The translations under genes and the position numbers were made by a program. 64,000 nucleotides of DNA. Origin: Adiantum capillus-veneris. Taxonomy: Eukaryota; Streptophyta; Polypodiopsida; Polypodiales; Pteridaceae. Location of the stretch: positions 129,493,018 through 129,557,017 of the forward strand of contig CM043968.1 in NCBI GenBank assembly GCA_014529385.2, read 5' to 3'. Numbering within the stretch: the stretch's first letter is position 1; each line of letters opens with the position of its first letter. Positions 10,469 through 22,644 of the stretch are shown here, in pieces. Below the pieces are notes generated by a model. The model searched no databases and was not told the origin of the DNA. It was given only the letters and a program-made list of their open reading frames with translations.

Positions 10469-11824
10469 AATGGCTCTTCTTTCACGCTGAAGAATGTGAG
10501 ACATGTTCCCGCAATTACAAAGAGCTTGATCAGCACAGGTTTACTTGATGATGCTGGCTACGTCACCACTTTTGGACAGAACATGTGGAAGATATCCAAG
10601 GGTTCTATGACAGTAGCACATGGAGTAAAGTCTGGAGGACTTTACATGATTTATGTATCAAATGTCTCTAAAAATGTAATCAATGTAACCGAGAAGCCGA
10701 AAGTTTCTTTGTGGCATAGCCGGTTAGGACATATGTCCAAGAAGGGAATGGAAATCTTGTCTTGTTCTGGTTATTTGCCTGGCTTTTCATTTAATGATTT
10801 TGAATTCTGTGAACATTGTCTGTATGGTAAGCAAACACAGCAGCCACATAAGCATAGAAGCAGTAGAAGAGATACACAGTTGGCACTTGTTCAAAGTGAT
10901 TTGTGTGGACCTATGCCTAACCTATCTCTAGGGGGAGCTTCTTACTTTATGACATTTATAGATGATTACTCGAGGAAAGTATGGGTTTACTTTCTCAAGC
11001 ACAAGGATGAAGCGTTTAGTGTTTTCAAAACGTTTGTGACACTTGTGGAGAATCAGAGTGGCAAGAAGCTTAAATGCTTACGCACTGACAATGGTGGAGA
11101 GTATGTTTCAAAGGCCTTTCAGGACTTTTGTGAGTCAAAAGGTATAAAACGTGAACTTACTGCTCCTTACAATCCTCCTCAAAATGGTGTTGCTGAGAGG
11201 ATGAATAGGACCATACAAGAGAAGGTCAGAAGTATGTTGTCTAATGCACAGCTGCCAAATGGGTTTTGGGCTGAAGCTGTATCAACAGCTGTTCATCTTG
11301 TAAATAGATCTCCTAGCAAGGTTTTGCAGAAGGATTCAGTGCCAGAGATGGTATGGTCAGGCAAAATGCCCTCATACAAGCATCTCAGAGTCTTTGGCTG
11401 TGAGGCATATACTCACATTCCAAAGGAATTTAGGAACAAACTTGAGCCAAAGAGTAGAAAGTGCATCTTTCTAGGCTATGGTAATTCTGGTGAGATGGGG
11501 TACAGACTTTGGGATCCCGAATCCAGAAAGGTTGTCCGCAGCAATGATGTTCACTTTAATGAATCCAAATATCATTCTAAACCAGAGAGGGTTGAGGAGA
11601 TTAGAAGAGTTGTCTTCCAAGAAGATGGACCTGCACGTGCAAGAAAAAATGTCAGAGCTCAAGAGGAGCAAGGACAGGATAGAGTGGAACCACAGGTTGT
11701 GGCTGAGCCTGAGCCACCTATTGTGCGTAGATCTGGACGTGTCACGCGACCTCCTGATAGGTTTGTTCCATCTATGAATTATGTCATGTTGACTGATTGC
11801 AATGAGCCTTCATGTTACAAGTAA
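10469..11824 (+). pseudogene. Copia A protease end and integrase
   Basis: The frame continues from the protease into the GAG-pre-integrase zinc region (WHSRLGHMS, then CEHCLYG; H-x4-H and C-x2-C) and the integrase core. The catalytic triad is visible: D in QSDLCGPM (10898), D in LRTDNGGEY (11087) and E in NGVAERMN (11195), with the D-35-E spacing of the family. The copia-type C-terminal region (RVFGCEAYTHIP, GYRLWDPESRK) follows. A TAA at 11822 interrupts the frame where relatives have glutamate. The enzyme would insert the cDNA into host DNA. Confidence 0.9.
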
Positions 11825-13355
11825 GCAGTGCAAATGAAGGACTCTGGGAATTGGCAATTGGCCATGCAGTCAGAGATGACAGCTCTGCATAAAAACAAGA
11901 CATGGAACTAGTTAAATTACCACAGGGCAAAAAGGCTCTACCTTGTAAATGGGTTTACAGATATAAGATCACCGCTCATGATAGTCAGCCAAAGTACAAA
12001 GCAAGGCTTGTTGCCAAGGGCTTTAAGCAAGAACAATTCATTGACTTTGATGAAGTCTTCTCTCCGGTGGTCAAGATGACTACATTGAGATGCTTTCTTG
12101 CATTGGCTGCCATATTAGATTTGGTGTTGCACCAAATGGATGTCAAGACAACGTTCTTGCATGGTGATTTAGATGTGGAAATTTACATGCAGCAGCCAGA
12201 AGGGTTTGTTGAGAAAGGCAAGGAAGATTGGGTATGCCAGTTGTAAAGAGTCTTTATGGCTTAAAACAATCACCGAGGGCATGGTACCATAAATTCCACA
12301 TGTTTATGCTTTCTCAAGGCTACAAACGTAGTGAGTTCGATCACTGTCTATATACAAAAAAGGCTAAGGATGGTAGTTGGCTGATCCTTATTTTGTATGT
12401 GGATGACATGTTGATTGCTGGCAAGCACTTGGAAGAAATTTCAGCTTTGAAGTCAAAGATAGCAAAATCGTTTGACATGAAAGACATGGGTGAGGCAAGT
12501 CATATCCTTGGTATGCGCATTGAGAGAGACAGATCAAAGAAGTTGATTTGGTTATCTCAAACAGAGTATATTGACAAGGTTTTGCAACGTTTCAATATGG
12601 AGAAGGGAAAGGCACTGAGTGTTCCTCTGCCACCATATGTGAAACTTAGCAAACAAGATTGTCCCGTGTCTGAGGATGAACAGGCTGAAATGGATAAGAT
12701 TCCATATGCGTCTGCAGTGGGTAGTTTGATGTATGCAATGATTGCTACTCGCCCAGACATTGCATTTGCAGTGGGAGTAGTAAGTCGATACATGTCAAAC
12801 CCAGGCAAGAAACATTGGGAGGCAGTGAAAGGAATATTGAGATACTTGAAAGCTACAAAGAGTATGCGTATATGCTATGGGAGTCAGGAGCTAAGTGTAA
12901 AGGGTTTTACAGACTCAGATTATGCAGGCGACTTAGACAACCGAAGGTCTACGTCAGGGTATGTCTTTACATTGACTGGTGGAGCAGTATCATGGCGTTC
13001 TAGATTACAAGATTGTGTTACTCAGTCTACTACAGAGGCTGAATATGTTGCAGCATCAGAGGCATGCAAAGAATCAATTTGGCTTAATCGACTAGTAACA
13101 GATTTGGGAATCAAAGAAGAGATGCCTGTGTTATATTGTGATAGTCAAAGTGCTATACAATTGGCTCGCAATCCAGTTTATCACTCAAAGACAAAGCATG
13201 TGGATGTGAAGTATCATTTCATCAGGGAAATGCTCGAGGATAAGCAACTTCAGCTTGTCAAAGTTCACACCACAGAAAATCCTGTTGATCTCCTTACAAA
13301 AGGACTTCCCTTAGAGAGCTTTGCGCATTTTCGCAAGCAGTTAGGTGTAGGGTAG
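11825..13355 (+). pseudogene. Copia A reverse transcriptase and RNase H
   Basis: RT begins after the stop, with a one-base loss near 11903 (frame returns at [19 protein letters not shown]) and a second indel near 12243 (before SLYGLKQSPRAWY). The catalytic YVDD lies at 12396-12407. RNase H follows with its acidic residues in FTDSDYAGD, TTEAEYVAAS and YCDSQSAIQ, and the family end LLTKGLP. The final 375 codons are open. Catalytic residues are intact, so damage is limited to frame breaks. Confidence 0.92.
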
Positions 13356-13419
13356 TACATCACTTCTCTACATCTCTTGTATATTAGCTTGTATAGTAGC
13401 TTCTCTCACACTTAAAGTA

Positions 13420-13469
13420 CCACATTGGACTTTAAGTGGGAGGTTGTTGGGGTATAAAGCCCAATGTGG
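13420..13469 (+). promoter_or_regulatory. Polypurine tract inside a hairpin across the 3' LTR junction
   Basis: The arms CCACATTGGACTTTA (13420-13434) and TATAAAGCCCAATGTGG (13453-13469) pair. The loop holds the polypurine tract AAGTGGGAGGT and the first LTR bases TGTTGGGG. The second arm lies inside the LTR. The same structure is present in A2 and D with different arm sequences. Confidence 0.7.
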
Positions 13470-13636
13470 TCGCCCAGGTAAGTGGGCGGGCCGCCAGGTA
13501 TGTACACATATTCTTTTGTAAAAACCTAATAAGAACTCACTATGCTCTACACATTATAGTAGAGCGAGTTCACCATATCGTCGTGCTCTTCTTCTCGCAC
13601 TCTCTCTTGCGTCGCACTTCCGCTCATACTCCTTCA
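13445..13636 (+). repeat. Copia A 3' LTR
   Basis: 192 bp, TG...CA ends, about 5 differences from the 5' LTR, followed by the TSD ACAGC. Confidence 0.95.
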
Positions 13637-13641
13637 ACAGC

Positions 13642-14976
13642 TTGCATTTCAACTTGTAAACCCAATTTGTACCAATGGCCTATTTGCCATTAGGCAAATC
13701 ACATAAAGTCCATGTGTCATTTTCTATAAGTGCGTCATATTCAGATTGCATGGTAGCAATCCAATTTTTTGAATTTTATGCTTCATCAAAAGATAGAGGT
13801 TCCTCAACATCACATAAGCTAGACACAGCCAAAGCATAACAATCTGATGCATAAGATGCATGGTGAGAACCTGAACGAGTACGACTAGACAAAGGTGCAT
13901 CCAATTTTATTGTCACGCAAAGTATGCACCAGCCATTTTGGATACCTCTAGCCTGCTCATTCTTCTCAGCTCTTTCCTCATCAAGTACATCATGTACATT
14001 TGCATCAATAATAGGCTCATCTATAACATTTTTGAAACCCCCATAGGTTGTACATTTTCCTCATTTGAATTTACATTCAAATTTCCACCATTGAAAAGAG
14101 GCAACGAAGTGTCATAAATGCCCTGTGAGCTTACATTATTGTCTCTAGTATGTGATAGCAAGGGCTGAACAAAATTTTCCACAAACACAACATCCTGTGA
14201 GATCAAGATACATTTTGTTTGCAGATAATACAACCTATAACCTTTGCTTTCATCACTATAACCAACTTAGATACATTTGATAGCCTTATCATCCAATTTT
14301 TTGTGATGCATTTATGGCACTAAAGCATATGCCAAATAGCCAAAAACACGCATGTGCTCAATAGAAGGCTTTCTATCATGTCATGCTGCATAACGAGTCA
14401 TAGACTGCAAATCTTTTGTAGGACACCTATTAAGTACATAAGTGGCACACATAATAGCCTCAAGCCAAAATGAATGTGGAAGAGACCCATTTTTCCTCTC
14501 AACAACGCCATTTTGCTGAGGTGTATACAAAACTGTACATTGGTGTTTTATCTCACGACTAGCCAAAAATGCATTCAATTCATGAGACATATACTCCCCC
14601 CCTCGATCGCATGGAGGGTGTCCATAGTACATTTCAAGACATTTCAGTCATAGCCAGAAATTGCTTGAAGCACAAAAACACTTCGGACTTCGCCTTAAGC
14701 GGATACACCCATGCATGCCTAGAATAATCATCAATGCAAATCACAAAGTAAAGGTAATTTCCCAAGGAAGGAGTTTGCATGGGCCCACAAACATCGCTAT
14801 GCACAAGTTGCGACCTGCATGTGGCCCTAACTGGACCATCCTTTGGAAACTTCAAGCATTGCATTGTACCCAAAATACATCCTTCACAAACATGTTTGAT
14901 AGGTGGTTCAAGAGGCGGCAAAGAAGCAACCATATCATATTTTTGCAAACACAACAAACTGGAAAAATTCAGATGT
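13642..14976 (-). pseudogene. Copia B2 integrase and RT start
   Basis: On the minus strand the order is integrase zinc region (CLQKYDMVASLPPL, CEGCILG), core (LVHSDVCGPMQTPSLG, DRGGEYMSHELNAF, QQNGVVERKN), the linker region and RT start (QSEYDALIENDTWTLCDLP). Stops and frameshifts occur, for example near 14635 and in the RT start. The right edge at 14984 falls in the HARFGHLN codons of the zinc region; the missing upstream part is found at 44276 and beyond. The left edge is the copia A insertion site. Confidence 0.85.
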
Positions 14977-14984
14977 CCAAAACG

Positions 14985-15094
14985 GAGTTGAGGTCCCGAG
15001 GGAGCTTTTCCAGATTTTTGCTCAATTGAGCAATTTAAAAAAAAAAGCTCGCTTACTCCAAAATCAATTTTTGGAGCAAGCTTTTTTTCTTAAT

Positions 15095-15164
<70 letters not shown>

Positions 15165-15172
15165 TCTTCTAG
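14985..15172 (+). repeat. Left terminal inverted repeat with poly-C and CT tract
   Basis: After GAGGGAGCTTTTCCAGAT the repeat contains an inner foldback (arms GCTCGCTTACTCCAAAA and TTTTGGAGCAAGC), then CTTAATC, then a 29-base poly-C run (15095-15123) and a CT tract to about 15172 ending ATTCTTCT. The right end shows the same order on the other strand. Confidence 0.75.
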
Positions 15173-15640
15173 AGGATATGAGACTCTTCATCCATGGTGT
15201 TATCCTGGGGTTTGCTTTCACCCTTGGCAATCATTGACTACAAAAATATCTCACCTGTTTGAGATCTTGCTCTCATAGAGCTTCCAACCACAACATTGGT
15301 TGATTAGGCAGGAAAGGCCTCTTGGTTAAAGTAGCCTTGTAAAGGACTTTTTTCCATTATACTTTTTTTTCATTATTGTTTTTTTTAGCTGGTTTACTAT
15401 GGCCAGGCGTGACAGGTGAGACTTGAATGCAATAATGGTTTGGAATGAAGGGTTTCTCCCCAGTCTGACGCACACTATTTGGGGCAAGCTTTAGCTATAA
15501 TGCCACCCGGAATTGTGGGGGTATGGTGTAGTTTGATGAAGGCTCTGCCGCGGTGGACCTTCTCCCCGGTTATAGGCCATCCTGTGTGGGCTCCGAGGAT
15601 GTGGCGAGGTGGTTTTCTTCCCGGTTTTATACTCTCTCTC

Positions 15641-15671
<31 letters not shown>

Positions 15672-17959
15672 TTCTCTATTATATCGGACTTTGTATCATA
15701 TCTACCACATTGTAAACCTCTGGTTTGCTTAACCCTTGTAAAACATTGACATATCTCATAACTCTAAATTAGTGGAATTTTACCATACTTTCTTAAAACA
15801 GGGGAATAGTACCACTGGACTTAAAAGGATTACTCCATACCCCACCACGTGGGGGGAATGCATGAGCTGCCACTTAAATGGTTGTAATATTGGGACAATT
15901 TTCATGGGAATTAAAGGGGAATAACCCTATTTGTAATGCCCTGTTCAGCAAGGGTGGTTTGATAGTTCTGTCGATACGTGACTGTGGTGAATGCATCCCC
16001 CCCTCACACAGTATTCTTAGGGGTTCATGAGGCTAGAGCACCGTTCTCTACTGTGCCAGAATGGTGGGCAATCAATACAACCCTGCTGCCATGAGCTGCC
16101 CTTCAGTAAATAGGCTCTATAGCCAGCTAGCGGGATATGCGGAGTTGGCGCTTCTTTAGAAGGTGAGCTATATGCTCACTTGGTTTTCATTCAGCGAGGG
16201 TGGGTGTGTATTTCCTTTTGTGCATACTACATAGTTACTCTCTGTGTACAATCTGCTACTTCGTTGTCTTCAAAATTATGGCCCCAAGCAAGAAAATGGC
16301 AGTGGAATCTACAGAGGTGAGTCAGATTTTATTACTTCAAAACACCTTAGGCTTTGGTCTTTTTTTCAATAAGGCATGATATGCTCTTGCTCTCTCAATG
16401 GGTGGTATTTCTGATCTTTGCGAAAGTTATGAGGGGTTTAAAATGGTATTAGTAACCATTAGCTAGAACACATATTTTTGGTTGAGCTGAGGCCTAGAGG
16501 TTGGCTAATCTCTTACTGATGCTCTCTCTGTGGTTGCCGATTTTACCAACAGAAACTTTGCTAAAACTTATAGAATGATCATGGGTTAAGCTTCGATACT
16601 AGTAATTATTGTAGGTGGTCCTAACGGGCTGTCTTTTGGCCTTTTATGATTTTATATATATATTATTTTTGATGTTCTCGGTGTAGATATGGAAATAAAT
16701 GACATCAGGTGGCCTTTCAATGGTATATTCTTGGTTGGGGTTGCCTACTACTGACCCTTATCATGGTTTTGACTGGAAAGGCTGATGACCCGTAATTTAC
16801 TACAAACTAATATGGTTTTTTAAATCATTAACAATAACTCATAATTGATCTGACTTGAGGACCTGTTTGCGAGCTTATTTCTTTATGATAATCTTCCCTT
16901 TTGTTGGGATTAATGATAGGATACTTTGCTTACACACAAAATAATCATAGAAGTATTTTACATGCTAGAAATTGGGATAATTTGTATATACGGGCTTTTT
17001 TCAGGCCTAGTATAGGTTTACTTAGCTGGATTCTTCATTTAGCACAGGTTTGCCTTTAGATGATATATACCAGTTGGAGATGCCTACTGCTAATCCCAAT
17101 CATGGGTGTTGTGTTTTTTTCAGAGGGGATGATGGACCGGGAGGTATTGGAAACTATTATATGCTTTTTAACTAGTTGTTTGGTGCAGCTGATCATACTT
17201 GATGCACGATTTACCAACATTAGACTATGGTAAACGTACAGATGTATTTTGCTGGTGCTTGATTGATGGAATGTGCCTCATCTAAGATTAACGGACTTTA
17301 TTCAGCTCTGTTTAAGGTTTGGTTTGGCCGTGTATCCGGGCTATTCAGGTTATTCTAACAGTTTATGAGTATCTTTTTCTCATCTATATGGTATTTATGT
17401 GCTCTTCTTGAACCTGGCTATGATTTAACGTTAGTAAGCAGGTGTTTTTTGGCCTAATTTATGGTCGGTACGATATCTCTTGTAATCCGGTTTATACGGG
17501 CTCTCTTTCAGCCTAATCTATGAGATCACTGAAATATGGCCTGCCTGGCTTTTCGAGGTTATTGCCTAGTTAGGAATGATAACTACTAACTTGAAAATTG
17601 ATTTTTGCAGATCAAGTGATGGTTTAAGCTATACTGGAACATCAGTGGTTCATTAACTTATTAAAATAAGCTTTCTAAATGAATTTTAAGATAGCGGATT
17701 GGTTTATGGGATTAAGAGCTTTTTTAGGTGGTATTCTATGTCAAATTGGAAGAATTTGAGGCTTTATTTCGCATTTGACTAAAGGAATGTTGCTTTATAA
17801 CTTTGCATTAGGATACGGATTGTACAGATCAGATAATTAAGCCTAACACTTTGAGGATTTGTTTTATAAACAAACAAAAGATTATAGTTTTTAGAATTCG
17901 TGGTCTTTGAGAAGGTGGTTACACATCACTATAATTTTAGCAGCTTGCTTTTCTTCTTT
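15173..17959. other. Unassigned AT-rich sequence inside the 29-kb segment
   Basis: No clear coding frame. A candidate first exon at 16278-16316 reads MAPSKKMAVESTE and is followed by a consensus splice donor GAG/GTGAGT; no further exons were recognised. Loosely repeated phrases such as GGGCTNTNTTTCAGCCTA occur around 16990 and 17505, which gives the region a degenerate repeated look. A CT tract lies at about 15630-15675. Confidence 0.3.
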
Positions 17960-18280
17960 GTTAGTACCTAGGTGACATGGATGACAACTAGGTCACCCCA
18001 GTTACTTGTTTTGCGGTTTGAAAACTAACGAATAGTTTGTTTTCTTACTGTGGATGCAGGTAAGGGTGTCCTTTCCTTGGATGCTATTTGAGAGGATGTA
18101 ATGTTGTACATTGATATTGTAACACTAATCATGACCTTCTTTCCCTAATATGACTTGATACTGTGATGTATTTCTTCGGATATTCAGTCGAAAGGAGTAC
18201 ATGCTTTTGTACTATGGACTCTAGACATTGGTCTTTGTAGTTTGTCTCATGTGTTAATATGTATATTGTAAATAGATTAA

Positions 18281-18283
<3 letters not shown>
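17960..18283 (+). repeat. Dispersed repeat, related to 50490-50825
   Basis: The two regions share the word TGGATGCAGGTRAG, similar length and composition after it, and both end in ATTAAA followed by a (TG)n or (CA)n tract. It is probably a retroelement tail family; identity not known. Confidence 0.4.

Positions 18284-18333
<50 letters not shown>
18284..18333. repeat. (TG)n microsatellite
   Basis: About 24 TG units, lying exactly at the left edge of the truncated ORF1-like copy. Confidence 0.95.
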
Positions 18334-18334
<1 letters not shown>

Positions 18335-19191
18335 GCTCTCAAGCAATGCCTACAGAAGCTTGAGAATGCAAAAGAAATAGAGAGTCGAGCTCTCCTAGTG
18401 AAAGCACGAGAGGTCAAAACATCCCTCAACGAATCTGTGTTGACAGTCCAAAAGGAACTCCACAAAGTAACCCATGGCATCACGAAGAAAATTGGCATCG
18501 ACCTATAGGCGGCTCTTCAAGAACGCAAGCTACAAGAATCCCTTGGTCTCAAAGCTAGGATCGGGGGACCCCCATCACCATGGTGTATCGTCGAGGATAC
18601 TCTCGAAGAAGCGATCTTCAAGCTCAATGACATACTTCAACCAGTCACCATCGACCCAACACAGTCTCTTGGATCAACGACACAAACAGATGCTTGCCAC
18701 CCGAGCAATGCACCCTTGCTCTCAAGAACAAAGAGGATCGTTTGAGGTTGTTATGTCAATCTTGCCTACTCAAGGAAACGAGCTCTGGATTGCATAGGAA
18801 TTGACAACAAACCAACTCAAACTCAAAGCAAGCGAACTCAAAAAGATGCGCGACGCTCGCAAACAAGGCAAATGGGCAGTCTATCAAAATGGACGGGCTA
18901 TCATCCAGGATTTTCGAACTCCGAAGAAGACCCTACCATAATCGTCTGAAGATATCTCTTAGGTTTATCTTTTATGTTTCTTTCTAGCCCCCCTTATTCT
19001 TGTCTTATGTCAAGTGGCTAGTGCATCTCTAAATATGATTTCCCAAAAGCTAGAATTTACCATCCAACCTATACTCTACCCAAATGAGTTGTATCAATCA
19101 TATGAGGGAGCCATTTTGTAATGTTTTATTTGGTACCATAGGTCATATTTGATCTCCGAGGACGAGAATCAAATCTCTCTCTCTCTCTCTA
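18334..19191 (+). pseudogene. Truncated, decayed copy of the ORF1-only element
   Basis: The sequence from CTACAGAAGCTTGAG onward is colinear with 27085-27840, including the coiled-coil part, the RNA-binding part and the 3' non-coding end (CCATAGGTCATAT). It has stops and frameshifts, for example TAG near 18506, and lacks the first third of the intact copy. It ends in a CT run. Loss of the 5' part is typical of target-primed non-LTR retrotransposition. Confidence 0.75.
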
Positions 19192-19286
19192 TGTATATAT
19201 ATATATATATGTATGTATGTACATATACATATATAGATATATATATATATATATATATATATTCCTATCTCTCCCCCTGTCCCCTC

Positions 19287-19369
<83 letters not shown>
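19172..19369. repeat. Compound microsatellite (CT)n (AT)n (GT)n
   Basis: CT at 19172-19191, AT/GTAT mixture to about 19262, a short CT-rich link, then about 39 GT units at 19290-19368. Confidence 0.95.
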
Positions 19370-20436
<1,067 letters not shown>

Positions 20437-21310
20437 TGTTTACACAGTATTGAGGAAATACACCAGATACAACCACAAAGTTAAGCAAAGGCTTCACTCA
20501 CCGGAGAAGATTACACAAAAAAACAGCAAAAAATTTGTGAGGAATTTGGCAAAATGGATGGTGCCATTGCGTCTGGAACGGCCCAAAACCCAAGTCTACA
20601 ATGTCAAAGTGCTCAAATCGGACCTTGGATGAGCAGTTTATGGCCAAAACAAGCTCCAAAAACAACAAAAACTCAGTTGTGGCTGTTCCTCCTCCTCTCT
20701 TCACAGTTTTTCTGGTCTTCTCTTAGGTTTTTCAGTTCCCACACTTAGCTTTTCTACTTGGGTACCTTTGGCCTTTTAATTGACCTCAAACGGACCCCGA
20801 ACAGGCCAAAAAGTGGCCTCGCAGTGCATAGTTGTCACCTTGCTGCATCCATCCGCACACCTGGCCCTCAACTTTTCTCAATAAGGCCATAGCTTTGGTC
20901 CCGCAACCACGTGAAGTAGCCCCAAAATATGGTCCTCATGATGACCTTTTGCATAATTCATCACAAAACAACAGCCCCGTTGTGTCTTCACTTACCCACG
21001 TGCAAATATTGACCCCATTTGACCTCTTGACGCCATTGGATGTCATCTAATGCACCTGCTTACCTCATGTCGTCGGCCTGCGCGTAGCTTCCTTGAGAAT
21101 TTTTACGCGCTACCAACTCCTCATTATTATAGAAAAAACACACTGGTACTGGTGATAGTGAAAATCGATGCACTATGTACATGCTGTCCTATTTGTACAC
21201 ATGTGGGCCCTACGCAACCACCTGGCTCTAGAAAATGGGCAATCCTTTATTCAATGCACCATGCATGTGTATGTACATATGCACAATCACTTCTTCCAAA
21301 ACTCCTAACA
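20437..21310 (-). repeat. Gypsy element 3' LTR, truncated
   Basis: It is colinear with 24985-25860 (for example AAATACACCAGATACAACCA, and the shared right end ACTCCTAACA). The equivalent of 24706-24984 is missing. To its right, the complement reads AGGGGATGGGCAAATTA, a plausible polypurine tract. Confidence 0.85.
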
Positions 21311-21325
21311 TAATTTGCCCATCCC

Positions 21326-21781
21326 CTAGCCTGCTAGATCATTCATGATCAACAACACAACAAAAGAGATGTTCATTCCACCTGGATTCCACACAAAAAC
21401 ACTTAGCTTTTCCTGCATCAAAATCTTAATCAAGCTTCCACCCAATTCCCAAGGAAAATTTGTAGATAAGCCATGTATCAACCTTGTATCAATAAAACCA
21501 TCAATTACTTTGACATAGACATGCATGTGCAAATATATCTCCTTCTCCATAGCTGAGAAGTCTCCACTGATCATTTCTGGCATCAATTCCTGCTTCTTTG
21601 AAAATTCAACCTTGGTTTGCATCAACCCTTCAATCACTTCATAAGGCCCTTCACTTTCATCTTCAATCTCATTTGCAAATGCAACTAAACCAGACTCCTC
21701 GATTTCTTTGTCCATCAAAAGGAATGCAACATCAACATCCTCATCACTGCTGGTAGTAGTATCACTGTCCTCATCCGTCAC
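21326..21781 (-). pseudogene. Gypsy element acidic C-terminal frame
   Basis: A minus-strand frame of 151 codons (DEDSDTTTSSDEDVDVAFLL) very rich in Asp and Glu at its start. It is shifted in frame against the protease frame just upstream and reaches to the polypurine tract. It is likely the continuation of the polyprotein past the protease. No catalytic domain recognised. Confidence 0.55.
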
Positions 21782-21789
21782 ACTGCGAA

Positions 21790-22614
21790 TTAGTCTTCAT
21801 CAGTAGACCCATTGTCATCTTCATAAAGCTCTTCCAATACTTTTCGTGTGTCCATATTATATATCTTCTTGGCACCTGTCTTTCCATAGAGGCTAATCAT
21901 ACTACGTCTCCAATCTTGAACAACTCCCATTGCACGTAACCATGGTCTGCCTAGTATAATAGGATATGCTCCCAACCCCGCTGGCATCACATGAAAATCA
22001 ACCACCACCTTTGCATCATACACCTCCACTTCTAAGCTCTTTACAACGCCTAAACATTTTACTTTTTGATGGTTTGCCAATCTGATCAGAAAGCCTGACA
22101 CCCCAGTCACTGTAAGACCCATCTTCTCAATGCATGAGTGTGTTATGACACATATTTGGGCTCCGCCATCAACATAACCTTGTCCCCGATTTTTTCTTTT
22201 GTGCCACACATCTACTATTGGGCAAATGTCTGGTAGCTCATCCATCGCCAACACCTTCACTGAATCTCTCTCTGGTTCTTTCTCCATTGGGTTAACCGTC
22301 CTCTTCCACACCCGTCGCTTTAGCTTAGGCACCATCTCTATAAGTTTCCCAAAAGTAACATCTACCTTCCTGCTTGTCAGATCCTCCTTCAAGTCATAGC
22401 TTAATTGCCCATCCCCTAGTGGAAAATATAAAACATGAAACTTGCGACGAGCCCTTCTTTTTCTCTTGGCCTTGACATCCTCGTCTTCATGGCTCTTTTC
22501 CTTCTTCTTGCTAGGACCTGGGGCACTTCTTCCTTCCTTATCATGTGTGGTCCTCTTCCCAGTAGGCATCACTAATGTATCCTCCAGCTTTGCTGCCTTC
22601 TCCAAGGTAACCAC
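21790..22614 (-). pseudogene. Gypsy element retropepsin-like protease
   Basis: A 274-codon minus-strand frame. Residues ~1-60 are highly basic (KKKEKSHEDEDVKAKRKRR). The protease motif GYVDGGAQICVI has the catalytic Asp followed by GGA rather than the usual SGA/TGA, and the family second half IILGRPWLRAMG is present further on. It would cleave the gag polyprotein. It is in the same frame as gag, separated by one TAG at about 22645. Confidence 0.75.
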
Positions 22615-22644
22615 ACTTATTACTTTTGTCTTTCTCTTTTCCTC

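Larger units (their letters stand above)
8084..13636 (+). mobile_element. Copia A retrotransposon, full length, nested in B2
   Basis: Two 192-bp LTRs with TG...CA ends, TSD ACAGC at 8079-8083 and 13637-13641, primer site two bases after the left LTR, polypurine tract directly before the right LTR, and gag-protease-integrase-RT-RNase H in copia order. I count about 5 differences between the two LTRs, so the insertion is fairly recent. The coding region nevertheless has two in-frame stops and two frameshifts, so it was perhaps copied in trans or has decayed since. It inserted into the RT of B2, which is read on the other strand. Confidence 0.95.
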
